Shown one piece after another: positions 9,521 through 19,492 of a DNA stretch of 64,000 nt. Within the stretch, counting starts at the first letter, position 1, and the number at the start of each line of letters is the position of its first letter. Under the pieces are notes generated by a model. That model saw only the letters and a list, made by a program, of their open reading frames with translations, made no database searches and was not told where the DNA came from. A program made the position numbers and the translations under genes. The DNA is from Leptidea sinapis (Eukaryota > Arthropoda > Insecta > Lepidoptera > Pieridae): contig NC_066282.1 in assembly GCF_905404315.1 (NCBI RefSeq), positions 12,672,501 through 12,736,500 of the forward strand. Reading direction: 5' to 3'.

Positions 9521-10600
9521 TTACGTGTTCCGGTCGGGTAACTGGAAAGCTGCTCGACAATTTTGACAACGTGCTTCGACTTCGCATGGGCGATTTGCCG
9601 CTTTAAAAATCTGGAGGCACGGATATATAAATAATATAAATTTCTTCTTCAGAACTTTGCAGTTCGGATACTTTGAGCCCAGCGCCGCAACCCAAGTTCG
9701 ATACGCCTGTTTTTTGCAGTCAGATGCTGCTTTAACTGACGCATTGAACCAGGGCTGTGATCTGCCACCGATCGGTACTACAGAGCTTGGTATAAAAATA
9801 TCCATGCCCTGCAGTATCACATCGGCTACTGCAACGGCGCAGGCACTAGGATCATCGGAAGGGAAACATACCCTGCCCCAAGGGTAGGATGCAAAAAAGG
9901 AACGCATCCTATCCCAATCTGCTGACTTGTAGTGCCAAACGCGGCGGTTCGCTGGTGGTCTGCGACGTTGGCGTCGGATAGGCACTACACTCCTGACCAG
10001 GCAATGGTCGGACGTTCCGAGAGGGGCGTCGACAGAGACCTGGTAACCATCGGGATGTGAAGTCAGCAGAAGATCTAATAAGGACGGCATGTGGCTATCC
10101 ACATCCGGGAGCCGCGTCGGCGACTCAACCAATTGAGACAGACCATACGCCAATGCAAAATTATGCACAGATCGCCCTGCGTAGTCTGTGGTACGTGATC
10201 CAAGCCATTCGGCATTGTGCCCGTTGAAATCACCCAAGACTACGATTTCAGCGGAGGGGATCTGAGCAAGCACGTCATCAAATGCCGCTTGAACGCAACC
10301 CATGAGGTAATCCGTTTCTGCGTTACCACTATGAGACCTGTAGACACACGCATAGATGCGGACGTCGTCCTCTAAATCTACGCGGAGCCAGAGAGTAGAC
10401 AGGTCCCTACCCTCAAAATTGCCGAGACGGCGACAGCAGATATCCTCCCTAACGTACACACATACCCCGGCATGCGGCTTGAAATTATGCTCAATTTTGT
10501 ACCCGGGGTACGTTAAATATGACGTAACGAAACACAAGGCCGGCTGCGCCGTCTCAAGGTGGTCGTGGACGGCGTTTAAGTTGGAGTGAATTCCCCGGAT
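9521..10600 (-). pseudogene. CR1 copy B: APE-type endonuclease domain
   Basis: The frame reads NIRGIHSNLNAVHDHLE, then GVCVYVREDICCRR, IYACVYRSHSGN, VVLGDFNGHNAEWLGSR (the LGDFN catalytic box), PSLLDLLLTS and LGTSDHCLVRSVV (SDH box). This is the apurinic-type endonuclease that nicks target DNA for LINE insertion. Copy D keeps an ETQI box after ALCFLA that is absent here: a ~30-bp deletion joins ALCFV directly to TSYLTY, removing the catalytic glutamate motif. The frame also runs on into the inserted SINE-A, giving a false N-terminus. Confidence 0.88.
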
Positions 10601-10601
10601 G

Positions 10602-10916
10602 TTTTTTTTTTTTTTTATGAAAATAAGGGACAAGACGAGAGGACGTTCAGCTGATGGCAACTGATACGCCCTGCCCATTACAATGCAGTGCCGCTCAGGA
10701 TTCTTGAAACCCCAAAAATTCTGAATGGCACAACAACTGCGCTCGTCACCTTGAGACAAGATGTTGAGTCTCATTTGCCCAGTAATTTCACTAGCTACGG
10801 TGCCCTTCAGACCGAAACACAGCAATGCTTACACATTACTGCTTCACGGCAGAAATAGGCACCGTTGTGGTACCCATATTCTAGCCGGCATTCTATGCAA
10901 AGGAGCCTCCCACTGG
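10602..10916 (-). mobile_element. SINE-A copy 2, inserted in CR1 copy B
   Basis: On the minus strand it starts CCAGTGGGAGGCTCCTTTGC at 10916 and ends in a 15-base A run at 10616-10602, next to the LINE endonuclease start. All SINE-A landmarks are present (GGCTAGA.TATGGGTACCA, GTGTAAGCATTGCTGTG, GCTGAACGTCCTCTCGTC). It interrupts the first codons of ORF2. I see no clean target duplication. Confidence 0.85.
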
Positions 10917-11400
10917 TGAAACTCGCTCCATGCTTAATGTGGACTTTTGTCCAGCGGGGTGTCGTGGTGTTGCTGCCCTGTTTGTCCTGTGACATACGCG
11001 GCACTGTGCCCTCCCCAGAATACGAGGGGCAGCCCAAGCGCGAATGCGCGTGGAGGGATTCTCCGGCTCTACAAGAGCCGGTACCCTCCTGGGGTAATTT
11101 CTCTTTAAACACCGCTCTCATATTTTGTTGGGGGGGAGGGGGAGGACAGGAGGGGGGAATGGCCTCCGGTCCTCGACACTAACCTATGCGAAACATAGCG
11201 GCACTAGGCCGCTACTTCACGCCGGTATTCTGTGCGAGTGTGGTAAGTAACCCGGACGAGTCTGGCCCGATTGTGCTGACGTCATAAGACAGCAGCGTGA
11301 CTCTCCCACTTTCAAAAAGCCCGTAGTCGCCTCTTACGACACCCTTGGACCTGGGACTACCCTATTCTTTTTACGCCCCCGGGCAGCACAGGGCAAGGCA
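10917..11400 (-). other. CR1 copy B: 5' region before ORF2
   Basis: GC-rich DNA, unlike its surroundings, in the position of the LINE 5' UTR. The end nearest ORF2 reads MSQDKQGSNTTT on the minus strand, matching the ORF2 start of copy D (MDKRGSNT). No separate ORF1 is seen. A run of Gs and As (11129-11158) lies inside. The last ~35 bp before the SINE (10917-10950) look inverted relative to copy D. Confidence 0.6.
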
Positions 11401-11859
11401 CACAAGCAAGCACAGGCTATAAATTGGCCATAACCCAATAACAATAAAAATAATAATTGCGGCGCATCCAATTGCTATAAAATGAATTGACTGCATAGAG
11501 TTTCATAATATAGATAGTACATAAGTGTAGGTATACGTTCTTTAAATCGTGTAAAAGAATATCATCAAACTTTATAAAGATAATCTAAGCTAAGACGTAA
11601 ATATAAAAGTATAAGTACCTACGTACAAGGTATAGAAGTGTAACACGCGTAAAATGTATTTTCTCATATTACGATGAAATATGGACACCAGTTATATACG
11701 ACAGTTTCATCATAAAATGTGTTATAAAATGTCACGGTCTCAGAAAAAACATAACATTTTTCTGTTAGTGTTGATGACGATATAGAGCTTATTTGCTTCT
11801 CTTACAACAAACAGCTTCCAACCCGTTTTTTGTTTGATAATGGTGAATTATATGTATCT
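11401..11859. other. No recognisable feature
   Basis: AT-rich flank beyond the 5' end of CR1 copy B. I see no gene or repeat that I can name. Confidence 0.45.
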
Positions 11860-12609
11860 TTTTATACGATATTAAACGGCATAAAAGGCATTTATTTTCT
11901 CAAAACTGATTCCTTTACAATTCTTACGCCACCAGTTAGGATATCATCCCCACCGTCTGGATGTATTGCGGTCCTCCACAGTGCGGTTTTCAACTTTCTT
12001 CCACTTACTACAAAGCTGTGGAATGAACTTCCTTGTGCGGTGACGGTTGTTCCGGGACGATACGACATGGGTACCTTCAAAAAAAGCGCGTACACCTTCC
12101 TTAAAGGCCGGCAAGGCTCCTGTGATTCCTCTGGTGTTGCAAGAGATTGTGGGCGGCGGTGATCACTTAACAACAGGTGACCCGTATGCTCGTTTGTCCT
12201 CCAATTCCATAAAAGAAATTCTTACCGATGTCATTTCTGATATACTAGATACTACTACCGCTTCGGAAACAAATGGCGCCCTGAGAGAGAAGAAGCGGCG
12301 CAAGAAACTCTCGCAGCATTCTTTTTTTGCGCTCTTTTTACTGAAATATACAATATTGTACTGCCATTGATATTGCTATAATGATAATCTAGTCCCAGGT
12401 CATCCGATCACTTAGTTTTTCAGCTGTGGAGTAGTAGGATTTACGACAGAGCCATTTTTTAATAAAACATTTTAATTTATTTATAGATAATGCCTGAACA
12501 ATGGCTGGGACTTTATTATAAAAGTGTATACATTTACCCTTAAAGCTATTATGTATCTTATGAAGCCTACTAGAATAAGCAATCCCTTATTTCCAGTGTT
12601 AATCTTAGA
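11860..12609 (-). pseudogene. KWLCR-family LINE 3' end, copy 1, interrupted
   Basis: Minus strand: RLHKIHNSFKGKCIHFYNKV, then CFIKKWLCRKSYYSTAEKLS, DRMTWD and a TAG at 12392-12390. The 3' UTR (GCGCCGCTTCTTCTCTCTCA, ATTTGTTTCCGAAGCGGTAG) also occurs at 54.05-54.15 kb. The peptide is the extreme C-terminus of a non-LTR ORF2. CR1 copy C sits inside its 3' UTR (11928-12216), so the UTR continues on the far side with AAAGGAATCAGTTTTGAGAA and ATAAATGCCTTTTATGCC. Confidence 0.75.
11919..12225 (+). mobile_element. CR1-like LINE copy C with 9-bp target duplication
   Basis: A 5'-truncated CR1 3' end: the end of ORF2 (TTKLWNELPCAV, RYDMGTFKKSAYTFLKGRQ) followed by the tail GCTCGTTTGTCCTCC..CATAAAA. The direct repeat AATTCTTAC flanks it at 11919-11927 and 12217-12225. 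It lies antisense inside the 3' UTR of the KWLCR LINE. An inserted GACGGTTG shifts the frame at NELPCAV/VVPGRYD. Confidence 0.88.
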
Positions 12610-12845
12610 ACTATATGGGTTCTACGGGGTTCGAATCCCGGTAGATGCAAGCATTTATATGATGAATATAGATGTTTGTTTCCGAGTCATGGATGTTTAA
12701 ATGTATTTATGTATGTTTATATAAATTTATGTTTAAGTTAGTATATTGTATTAAATATATCATTGTCTTGTAACCCATAACACAGGCTATATATGCTTAA
12801 CTTGTGGCAAGATAATTTGTGTAAAAAGTGTGTCAATATTATTTA
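12610..12845 (+). repeat. SINE-C copy 1
   Basis: A damaged tRNA-like head with B box GGGTTCGAATCCCGGTAG leads into the body: GATGTTTGTTTCCGAGTCAT, AAATATATCATTGTCTTGTA, ACCCATAACACAGGCTATAT, AAAAAGTGTGTCAATATTAT. Sister copies lie at 18.24, 28.98 and 31.85 kb. Confidence 0.7.
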
Positions 12846-13350
12846 ATATTTATTTATATGAAAGATGTTATGATAGTTATAAATAATAAGTTTTAGATTA
12901 GGTTGTTATTAATTAATTTATGAATGAAAGATTAAGTGAATATCATTGGATAGTAATTACTACGTAAATAAGGCTCATAGAATTTTTTTTGCTCATTTTA
13001 AATGCTACATTAAGTGATACCTATAAGATTTATTTTTTAAATGTTACCCTAGCGTATTAGGAATAATCATGTAAGGCTAGACGTAAGTGTTGACAATAAA
13101 TATATAATGTAATAAAACTATCAATTATTTGGAAAGACGTTATTATAACCTAGTTAGCTATTTACAACCTAGGTCCTAAAAAATCATTGAGAACAAAATT
13201 TAAAGAAACTAGCATCTTGACTGTTGCTTCTCAATATATTCTTGATATATATTCATAGGTACATAGGTGAATTTTGCTAGAAACTATCGTAACCATAATG
13301 TTAACACCAGGAACAGACATAAACTTATAATGCCTATACTCGTTTAAGTC
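12846..13350. other. No recognisable feature
   Basis: AT-rich spacer. I see no coding character. Confidence 0.4.
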
Positions 13351-13365
13351 GAGTTAGTAACTATC

Positions 13366-13700
13366 TTGTGGGGCGATGTATATTATGTTTTTACAACAAG
13401 ATCCCAGAGAATGTTCAAAATAAAATTAATACGATATTCAAAAGAATTGTTAAAAAAAACTTTGTGTAGTAAAGGTAACTATAACATAAATGACTTTCTT
13501 AATGATACCACAGATTGGGAATGGAGCGACTGCCCTCACAATATTACTTTGTAAACATATTTTTTGATGAAAAAAGCTGAGTTTGATGCGCCCTCTCTTC
13601 TCAAGTCTGAGGCATTCTTTTTGGAATGGGTGGTACTTTTTGACTTTCAAAATGTAATGTCACATCCTATTTTAATAAAAATATTTGAATTCATATTCAT
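13366..13700 (+). pseudogene. FLND-family LINE C-terminus and 3' UTR, copy 1
   Basis: The open frame ends FKIKLIRYSKELLKK, LCSKGNYNINDFLNDTTDWE and WSDC. A chain of K.L..KL/C..K..Y.I.DFLND.T.W is the usual end of ORF2 in several insect LINE families. The 3' UTR landmarks CTTCTCAAGTCTGAGGCATT, TTGGAATGGGTGGTA and TTTTTGACTTTC are shared with 22.75, 28.75 and 30.8 kb. No RT remains. Confidence 0.6.
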
Positions 13701-13769
13701 CAAAAAATATTTGCACCTACGGGTTCGAATCCCAATTCGAACACAATGTGGTCTGTAAGGTCATCAAGT

Positions 13770-14238
13770 ATATATTATTTTAACAATCGAATATCACACC
13801 TAAAAGTAAACTGGGTAAATAATTGAATAAAGGATTTAAATGGTTTCAATTATAATATATTTGTAAATAAACTATCACCAAAAAAATCTCCACAATATAC
13901 AATATATAATAAAACTTATTACTACTATGCAAAATGATATTTTTAGAAAATAAACATGCGGAATTAATTGTCATTTATCACAGATCAAGAAAATATTTAG
14001 TTGCTATGGCTAGAAAAGTTATAAACGACGAGTATTGCAGGCAGTCGCGAAATGAAAGGCTTCAATAGAAGGTAATTACTTGCATTGACTGATGCACTAA
14101 GAGCACATCTCTGTTCAATGGCTGCTGTACTCGCAATTTTATTCTCCGTCATACTATTGGGCTTATTGATCCCAGTGTGACTTAAAATACAGTAAAGACT
14201 TTAGGGAAGACGTGAAAAAGAAAAAAAGGGAAAGAAAA
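13770..14238. other. No recognisable feature
   Basis: AT-rich spacer. A B-box-like GGGTTCGAATCCC at 13720-13732 lies just before it but has no matching A box. Confidence 0.4.
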
Positions 14239-14239
14239 A

Positions 14240-14835
14240 AGCGTCCAAGTGCGCATCGGACTCGCCGAAGAAGGGTTCCGTAGCACAAGTAATAGAGTAT
14301 AAAAGTACTTGTACTTCGTTGTAACTGTGATCGATGTTTTCATAATAGTGTATTTTTTTTCAATTAAGTTATTGATAATAATACGTTTTATGACGTATTT
14401 AAAAAAACTACTGACTAGATCTCGTTCAAATCAATTTTCGGTGGAAGTTTTTTAATGTACAACATTTTTTAGTTTAATAATTCTATTATTTTAGAAGTTA
14501 CGGGGGGGGGGGGACACATTTTGCCACTTTGGAAGTGTCTCTCGCGCTTCTAAACTATTCAGTTTGGAAAAAAATGGTATTAGAAACGTCAATATTATTT
14601 TTGAAGACCTATCTATTAATAACCCACATCCATACGGTTTGATGAAAAAAATTCTCTATTTTTAGTTCTAAGTATGGGGAACCCCTAAACTTTATTGTTT
14701 TATTTCTATTTTTGTATGAAAATCTCAAGCAATTCACAGAATACATCTACTTACCAAGTTTCAACAGTATAGTTCTTATAGTTTCGGAAAAAAGTGGCTG
14801 TGACATACGGACGGGCAGACAGACAGACACGATCA
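14240..14835 (+). repeat. Lepidopteran dispersed repeat (CGGACTCGCC..GGGTTCCGTAG type)
   Basis: CCAAGTGCGCATCGGACTCG and AGAAGGGTTCCGTAGCAC at the left, and AATACATCTACTTACCAAG, TTTCAACAGTATAGTTCTTA, GTGGCTGTGACATACGGACG and a run of CAGA units at the right, are hallmarks of a very common lepidopteran non-coding repeat. A run of 12 G lies inside at 14502-14513. The element class is not certain from this copy. Confidence 0.55.
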
Positions 14836-14984
14836 CTTATATAAGTATATACTTTATTGAGCCTTTGTAAAAGTCTCTATAGCCTAAAAAAAGCATTGTT
14901 TACCATCAATTTTACCGTATTATAGAAACACTGTTGTTTTGGTGCTACAAATAACTAAATTAGGTATTACAAATAAAATAAACA

Positions 14985-15067
14985 AAATTTTATGAAAAAT
15001 TCGGGACTCGAACCCACGACCTCTGGCGTTCTGTGCCAGTGCTCTAACCAACTGAGCTAACTTATAA
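14985..15067 (-). repeat. SINE-B copy 3 (tRNA-like head)
   Basis: Minus strand: TTAGCTCAGTTGGTTAGAGC, CTGGCACAGAACGCCAG arm and GGTCGTGGGTTCGAGTCCCG. The acceptor stem no longer pairs and the base before the anticodon is C, so a working tRNA is unlikely. Confidence 0.7.
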
Positions 15068-15069
15068 TT

Positions 15070-15600
15070 AGGTATGGTAGGTTCATAGAACCTACAGAAA
15101 TATTAGATTATACGCAGTACATACTTTATTACATACATAATAATTTCTACTTAAGAAGTCAACTTAAGAAGAAATCTAGTTCTATCTAATTGCCAAGATG
15201 CTGCAACGTATATTTTACAATACATTTCCCGCCCATTTAAGCGGCAACTCGAAAACTTGTGATATATGTTTCTTTAATTTTTGTTTTATTTGAGATGACT
15301 TAATCGAAGGAAAATTATTGTATGCCACACGTTGTATAACTTGGTCAAAAAAACGCTCTTGGCGTCATTCATTGCGACCCACGACAATCGTGTTTTTTGA
15401 CCCTCATTATACAAGTGATACATAATAAAATACTATTATAATTTCTAAAAAAATCGTTCTATTTTATTCTGTTGTCGAGTAGTAAAATTCACAGCAGCAA
15501 CTTTTTGTAAAACCTTTGATTTCGACTTGAGTTTTGTGAGTATTTGGCTGGCATAATTTATTCACCATTATTTATTTCAACCTAACGTTTGAATTACCCA
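15070..15600. other. No recognisable feature
   Basis: AT-rich spacer without repeats that I can match. Confidence 0.4.
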
Positions 15601-15607
15601 TGATGTA

Positions 15608-15713
15608 TTAACAAGCGCTACCAACGTCATGAACTGTCATAAGATATCCCAATTAATGGTTACATTTATATAACTAACTCATTATTGTGTTAGTATTCTT
15701 ATTTTATATAATT
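15608..15713. repeat. Repeat shared with 63.05-63.15 kb
   Basis: About 105 bp nearly identical to 63050-63152: ACAAGCGCTACCAACGTCAT, GAACTGTCATAAGATATCCC and TAACTAACT..TTA.TGTGTTAGTA. It is non-coding and its class is unknown. Confidence 0.65.
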
Positions 15714-16129
15714 TTCACTGATTAGTAATAACATATTATTATAATAGCCAATAATAATAAGATCTTTAGTTAACTTGATTCGTTTAAGTTAGTTGACAGT
15801 TGACACTACAGCAGTGCCAACCATTAGTTGTTAGCTTCATCACGATAGACGGTCGTGCCCTATTTAAGCCAGAGCGCTCAGTTCAAGGGGGCATTACTTA
15901 TTTTGAATTATTGTAAGGGCACATTATGCCCTAATTATCAGTTATTTTTGTAATTCTAGATGGAAACTTTGAAATACAAATATAACAGTTTTATTATGTA
16001 CTATATTAATGATTTTAGTTTGTACTTAAAAGCCTCTTGCCTGTTTGCCTCTTTAAATTTAAAAACAATACTAGTAATCACAACCACCTACAAATTGCTT
16101 ATCATAAGGAGTAATTAGAAAGTAATAGT

Positions 16130-16350
16130 AAATTTAAATAAAACACTTTTTTATAGGATTACAAGCTGTGTAATTCTAATATGTTTATTATACATTAGAT
16201 TTTACGTAAAAGTTGCCTTTTTATTATTATTTTAGTTACTTAAACTTTATAATAACAACTATGACAAATACAATCTTGACTCATTTCAACCGAAGTCCCC
16301 CTGAAAACGTGATCTGGAGAGGTTTCGAAACATTTGGTTTCAAAGAAAAT
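16130..16350 (+). repeat. Repeat related to 43.04-43.17 kb
   Basis: AAATAAAACACTTTT, TGTGTAATT, ATTAGATTTTACGTAAAAGT and CTGAAAACGTGATCTGGAGA correspond in order to the reverse complement of 43040-43173. It is probably a LINE or MITE end; I cannot place it. Confidence 0.45.
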
Positions 16351-16825
16351 ACTATGTTCTATAAATTGATAAATTACCACATCCCATTCAATCAACCCCA
16401 CCATTGTAAGAACCTTTTATGGCAATAATACTACAGCTGCACTTCTATTATCCCCAAACTATAAGGCATATTGATTCCTTTAAGACCTCACTCATTTCCT
16501 GCCATTTACGATCATTCGTCTAACAGCCGTTAGGGTAAACGTGTGCAATGGTGTAGGAAAAGGTGGACGCTGGCCAAAAAATGTGGGGAATTTAAATGTT
16601 TCCGGGGCAAATTGGTTGGATTAAGTAATAGGGAATAGAATGTTCTGTTTCGTAATTTATGACATATTTATGTGGGTATTGTTTTCAAATATATACGGTC
16701 GATGAACTGATAGTAAAGAATGGGGATATAATCCGTTCTTATTTAATGATAATATATCGGTACTTTTCCAAAGAAGGTAAAGGTAAGATTATTTTGAAGA
16801 AAGGGACAAACGAGCAGATAAACAG
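16351..16825. other. No recognisable feature
   Basis: AT-rich spacer; nothing that I can name. Confidence 0.4.
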
Positions 16826-16827
16826 AT

Positions 16828-16925
16828 GTTTAGCGACCACCGCATTCTCCTGCAACAGTAGAGGAATCACAGGAGCGTAGTTGGCGTTTTGGAATAGCGC
16901 ACACACTTTTTTGAATGTATTCTTG
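16828..16925 (-). pseudogene. CR1-like LINE 3' fragment, degenerate
   Basis: GCGACCACCGCATTCTCCTG, AACAGTAGAGGAATCACAGG and AGCGTAGTTGGCG match the antisense CR1 C-terminal/3' UTR region (consensus here GATCACCGCCGCCCACA.TCT, CAACACCAGAGGAATCACA). It is much diverged and carries neither end. Confidence 0.55.
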
Positions 16926-18240
16926 TCACCGCAAAAGTACTCTCTGTACCTTGCAGTACAATCTTGCTATAGTTATAGACGGATTAGAGACAGTACGACT
17001 AGCGGATCCTATAGGCACTGATAAATTCTGCAACCGACACCAGCATAGTTTAAGTTTTAAGGGCTGATATGCCATGACTTCTGGAAAAATATGAATATAT
17101 TTATTAAAAATAATGATATTACTTTTGCAGTTAGAACGAGCCTGTAATCTTATAGTATTTACATAAAAAATTAAGCTTAACTTCTGGATGTTACATTACA
17201 AAAAAAGATTTTTAATATTGTTATGGACACATCTTAGCTAATTACGTAATAACTTAGGTCTTAAACAGAATGGACCCTTAAGTAGGGACTGAATAAATTT
17301 ACAGACTTGGACGGTAGAACTTACGGTGATTCAGATGATTATCAGTCTGTTAAAGCTCTTTAACAGTATCTTAATATTTAAATGTTAGATCTATACTGTA
17401 CGTGACTATACAAAATTTGACTGTACAGAACTCTAAAGCCCCATAAGAAGTCCCAACAGTTTAATTACGTCACGGTATAACATCTTGATTACAATATAGA
17501 TGTCACATCCAGTATAGCTCCTTTTTGAGCTCAACAAACTGAGCGCTATCTTTACAACACTCTAGGGAAATAAAGCACTGTCAACCAGAATATACTGAAC
17601 CCAGCCACAATTAGAGATTGTCTGAAATTGTGTAATTAGTGGACATTAATCGATCTTGCATACGACGCTGCGACGCCGACAGGACACTTCCCTTTGTTGC
17701 TTTTCACGAGCATCTAATTACAGATTGTTATCTAAAGTGAATTATGATGCTCAGTTATTGTTTGCTATAAGGTTACGCAATACCATTGCATACTCGTTCC
17801 AAATTTATTGCTTCTAAAGAATGAGAAATGATTAAAATCACTTAATTTGTTAATAATATATCTTTTTTTATTTTAACATTGATTCATCAATACTACAATA
17901 TGAAATAGATACTTCTCAAGTTGTATCTTTGATATCAATTGGATCCCTATCATTGCTTCAGACACAAGTGGCACACTAAGAGAAAAAAGTAGGAGTAAAT
18001 CAAAAAAATGTTAAAAATATTTAAGTATTGTCACAGGTGATGGAACTTTTAATTAAATAAATTATTCCAACAAATAATATCCTGCTTTTGATTTTATTAA
18101 GAATATGGACTTGTGCTAATTAACCATTTTTATAGGATAAGTTTATTTCCTTTCAGGCAATTGATTTTATTACTTTTTTGTTGTACATTATTGTTATTAA
18201 TACTAGATAGGAGATAATTTAAATACAATAGTAGTAGTAT
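16926..18240. other. Long stretch without recognisable feature
   Basis: 1.3 kb of AT-rich DNA. I find no ORF with coding character, no tRNA-like box and no match to the repeat families of this window. Confidence 0.45.
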
Positions 18241-18242
18241 TG

Positions 18243-18395
18243 ACACACTTACACAAATTATATTGTCCCAAACTAGGTATAGCCCGTACTATGGGTACAA
18301 GACAAAGATATATTTATAACAATATATCTACTTAAGCATACATAAATACTTATAAACATCTATAATTCGGAAACAAACATCTATCATCATCATCC
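18243..18395 (-). repeat. SINE-C copy 2, body only
   Basis: The complement of GATGTTTGTTTCCGA, TATATC.TTGTCTTGTA and AAGTGTGTCA is visible (ACACACTTACACAAATTATA, ATTCGGAAACAAACATCTAT). The tRNA-like head is missing. Confidence 0.55.
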
Positions 18396-18574
18396 AAATA
18401 TATTAATCATCAATGAACTCACACCAGTTGATTGGATAAAACTTATTTATAAAAATATGTTGAACTTAGTGGTTTACAGGTTGGACTTTTACTTGTGTTT
18501 TGAGAGTTATGAGAACACACGCCAAACTATAATCAAAGAAAAAAACAGCACTCAAATCCAAAAACTCGTGTTAT

Positions 18575-18745
18575 TGCTTCATACGCGTGGAAATCATGGA
18601 AATCTTCGACCAGTGCCGGGAGAAACATGTTTCTTCTATCGTATCCTCTCTCGAGAACGTCGCAGAATGGGCTAAATTGAACCTTGTCCAATTTAACCCC
18701 TCGAAGACTCAAATTTGCCCGTTTACATCGCTACAAAAATCGCTT
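18575..18745 (+). pseudogene. CR1-like LINE internal fragment
   Basis: Matches the region just after the RT catalytic box: EIFDQCREKHVSSIVSSLE, NVAEWAKLNLVQFNPSKTQ, ICPFTS. Neither the RT core nor the 3' tail is present. Divergence from the other copies marks it as old. Confidence 0.65.
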
Positions 18746-19029
18746 AGCATAGACTAAGTAAGTTGACTACTCGTGGCCACAACTGGTGTGACAAACAATC
18801 AAGGTTAGATTACTTTTCTTGTACATAGAATACTGGAATAGAAAAAGTACAACTTCTAAAAACAAAGACATCTAAAGAAGTCTGCTGTAATGTAATTGTG
18901 AACGTTAATATTATAATGTAAGTATAATTATGGATTTGTAAGAACTTTTAATTAAATATTAAATGGATAATTTATATAATTTATTACATGTTATTGAAAT
19001 ATTAACGAATTTAACTCTGTGTTAAGCAT

Positions 19030-19237
19030 GTTTTGATTGATAGATATAATGTGACAGCTATGAAAATGTCGAAAATCATTGTGGTTGACAGTTAACCTGT
19101 ATTTTGAGCAATTCATGCACACTAACGCAAAGTGACACATCGCGAGTGTAAGACGTAGCTTGTCACGCACACTAAAGTAATAAACCACGCCTGTTTTTAA
19201 CGGTTGTCTAGAGGCAAGAGGCTTTATCTAGACGTAT
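19030..19237. mobile_element. MITE-2 copy 1
   Basis: A ~210-bp non-coding repeat with TGTGACAGCTATGAAAATGT at the left, CACACTAACGCAAAGTGACA, GCGAGTGTAAGACGTAGCTT and, at the right end, CTTTATCTAGACGTATAA. Better copies (58.39, 58.93 kb) show inverted ends TACGTCT.GATAGA / TCTATCTAGACG.A. Confidence 0.65.
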
Positions 19238-19492
19238 AAATTACACGGGTCAACATGAAATTTGACTTTGATTGCAAAGCATTAAATTTCGGTAGTTTAG
19301 GTCGTAATTAGACGGAAAAAAATATATGGCATGAAAAACTTTGCTTTTGTGCTTAGAAGACTGATTGAACGAAATTTTTAAAAAATCTCGGATTTTAATT
19401 TTTGATTGAAAATAAAAATATTTAAATAAAAATGTTTATTATTTTTATTAAGTTTTACTATCAAATTAGCTTACAGAAAAGTGGAAAATAAC

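Larger units (their letters stand above)
7836..11400 (-). mobile_element. CR1-like LINE copy B, near full length, broken
   Basis: Read on the minus strand: 5' region (about 11400-10917), an inserted SINE-A (10916-10602), endonuclease, reverse transcriptase and C-terminal region, stopping at 7836 inside the 3' tail. The last ~40 bp of the usual CR1 3' end (CCCGTACGCTCGTTTGTCC) are missing. Defects seen: SINE insertion, ~30-bp deletion in the endonuclease, a frameshift with an AT-rich insert near 9622-9650, one in-frame stop at 9048-9046, and a ~150-bp deletion near 8385. This is the longest of the CR1 copies here. Confidence 0.85.

Noticed and set aside
11129..11158. G-rich run as a possible G-quadruplex control element
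   Set aside because: It lies in the CR1 5' region; without other copies I cannot tell whether it is conserved.
14502..14513. Run of 12 G
   Set aside because: Homopolymer inside a dispersed repeat; may be slippage or a sequencing artefact.
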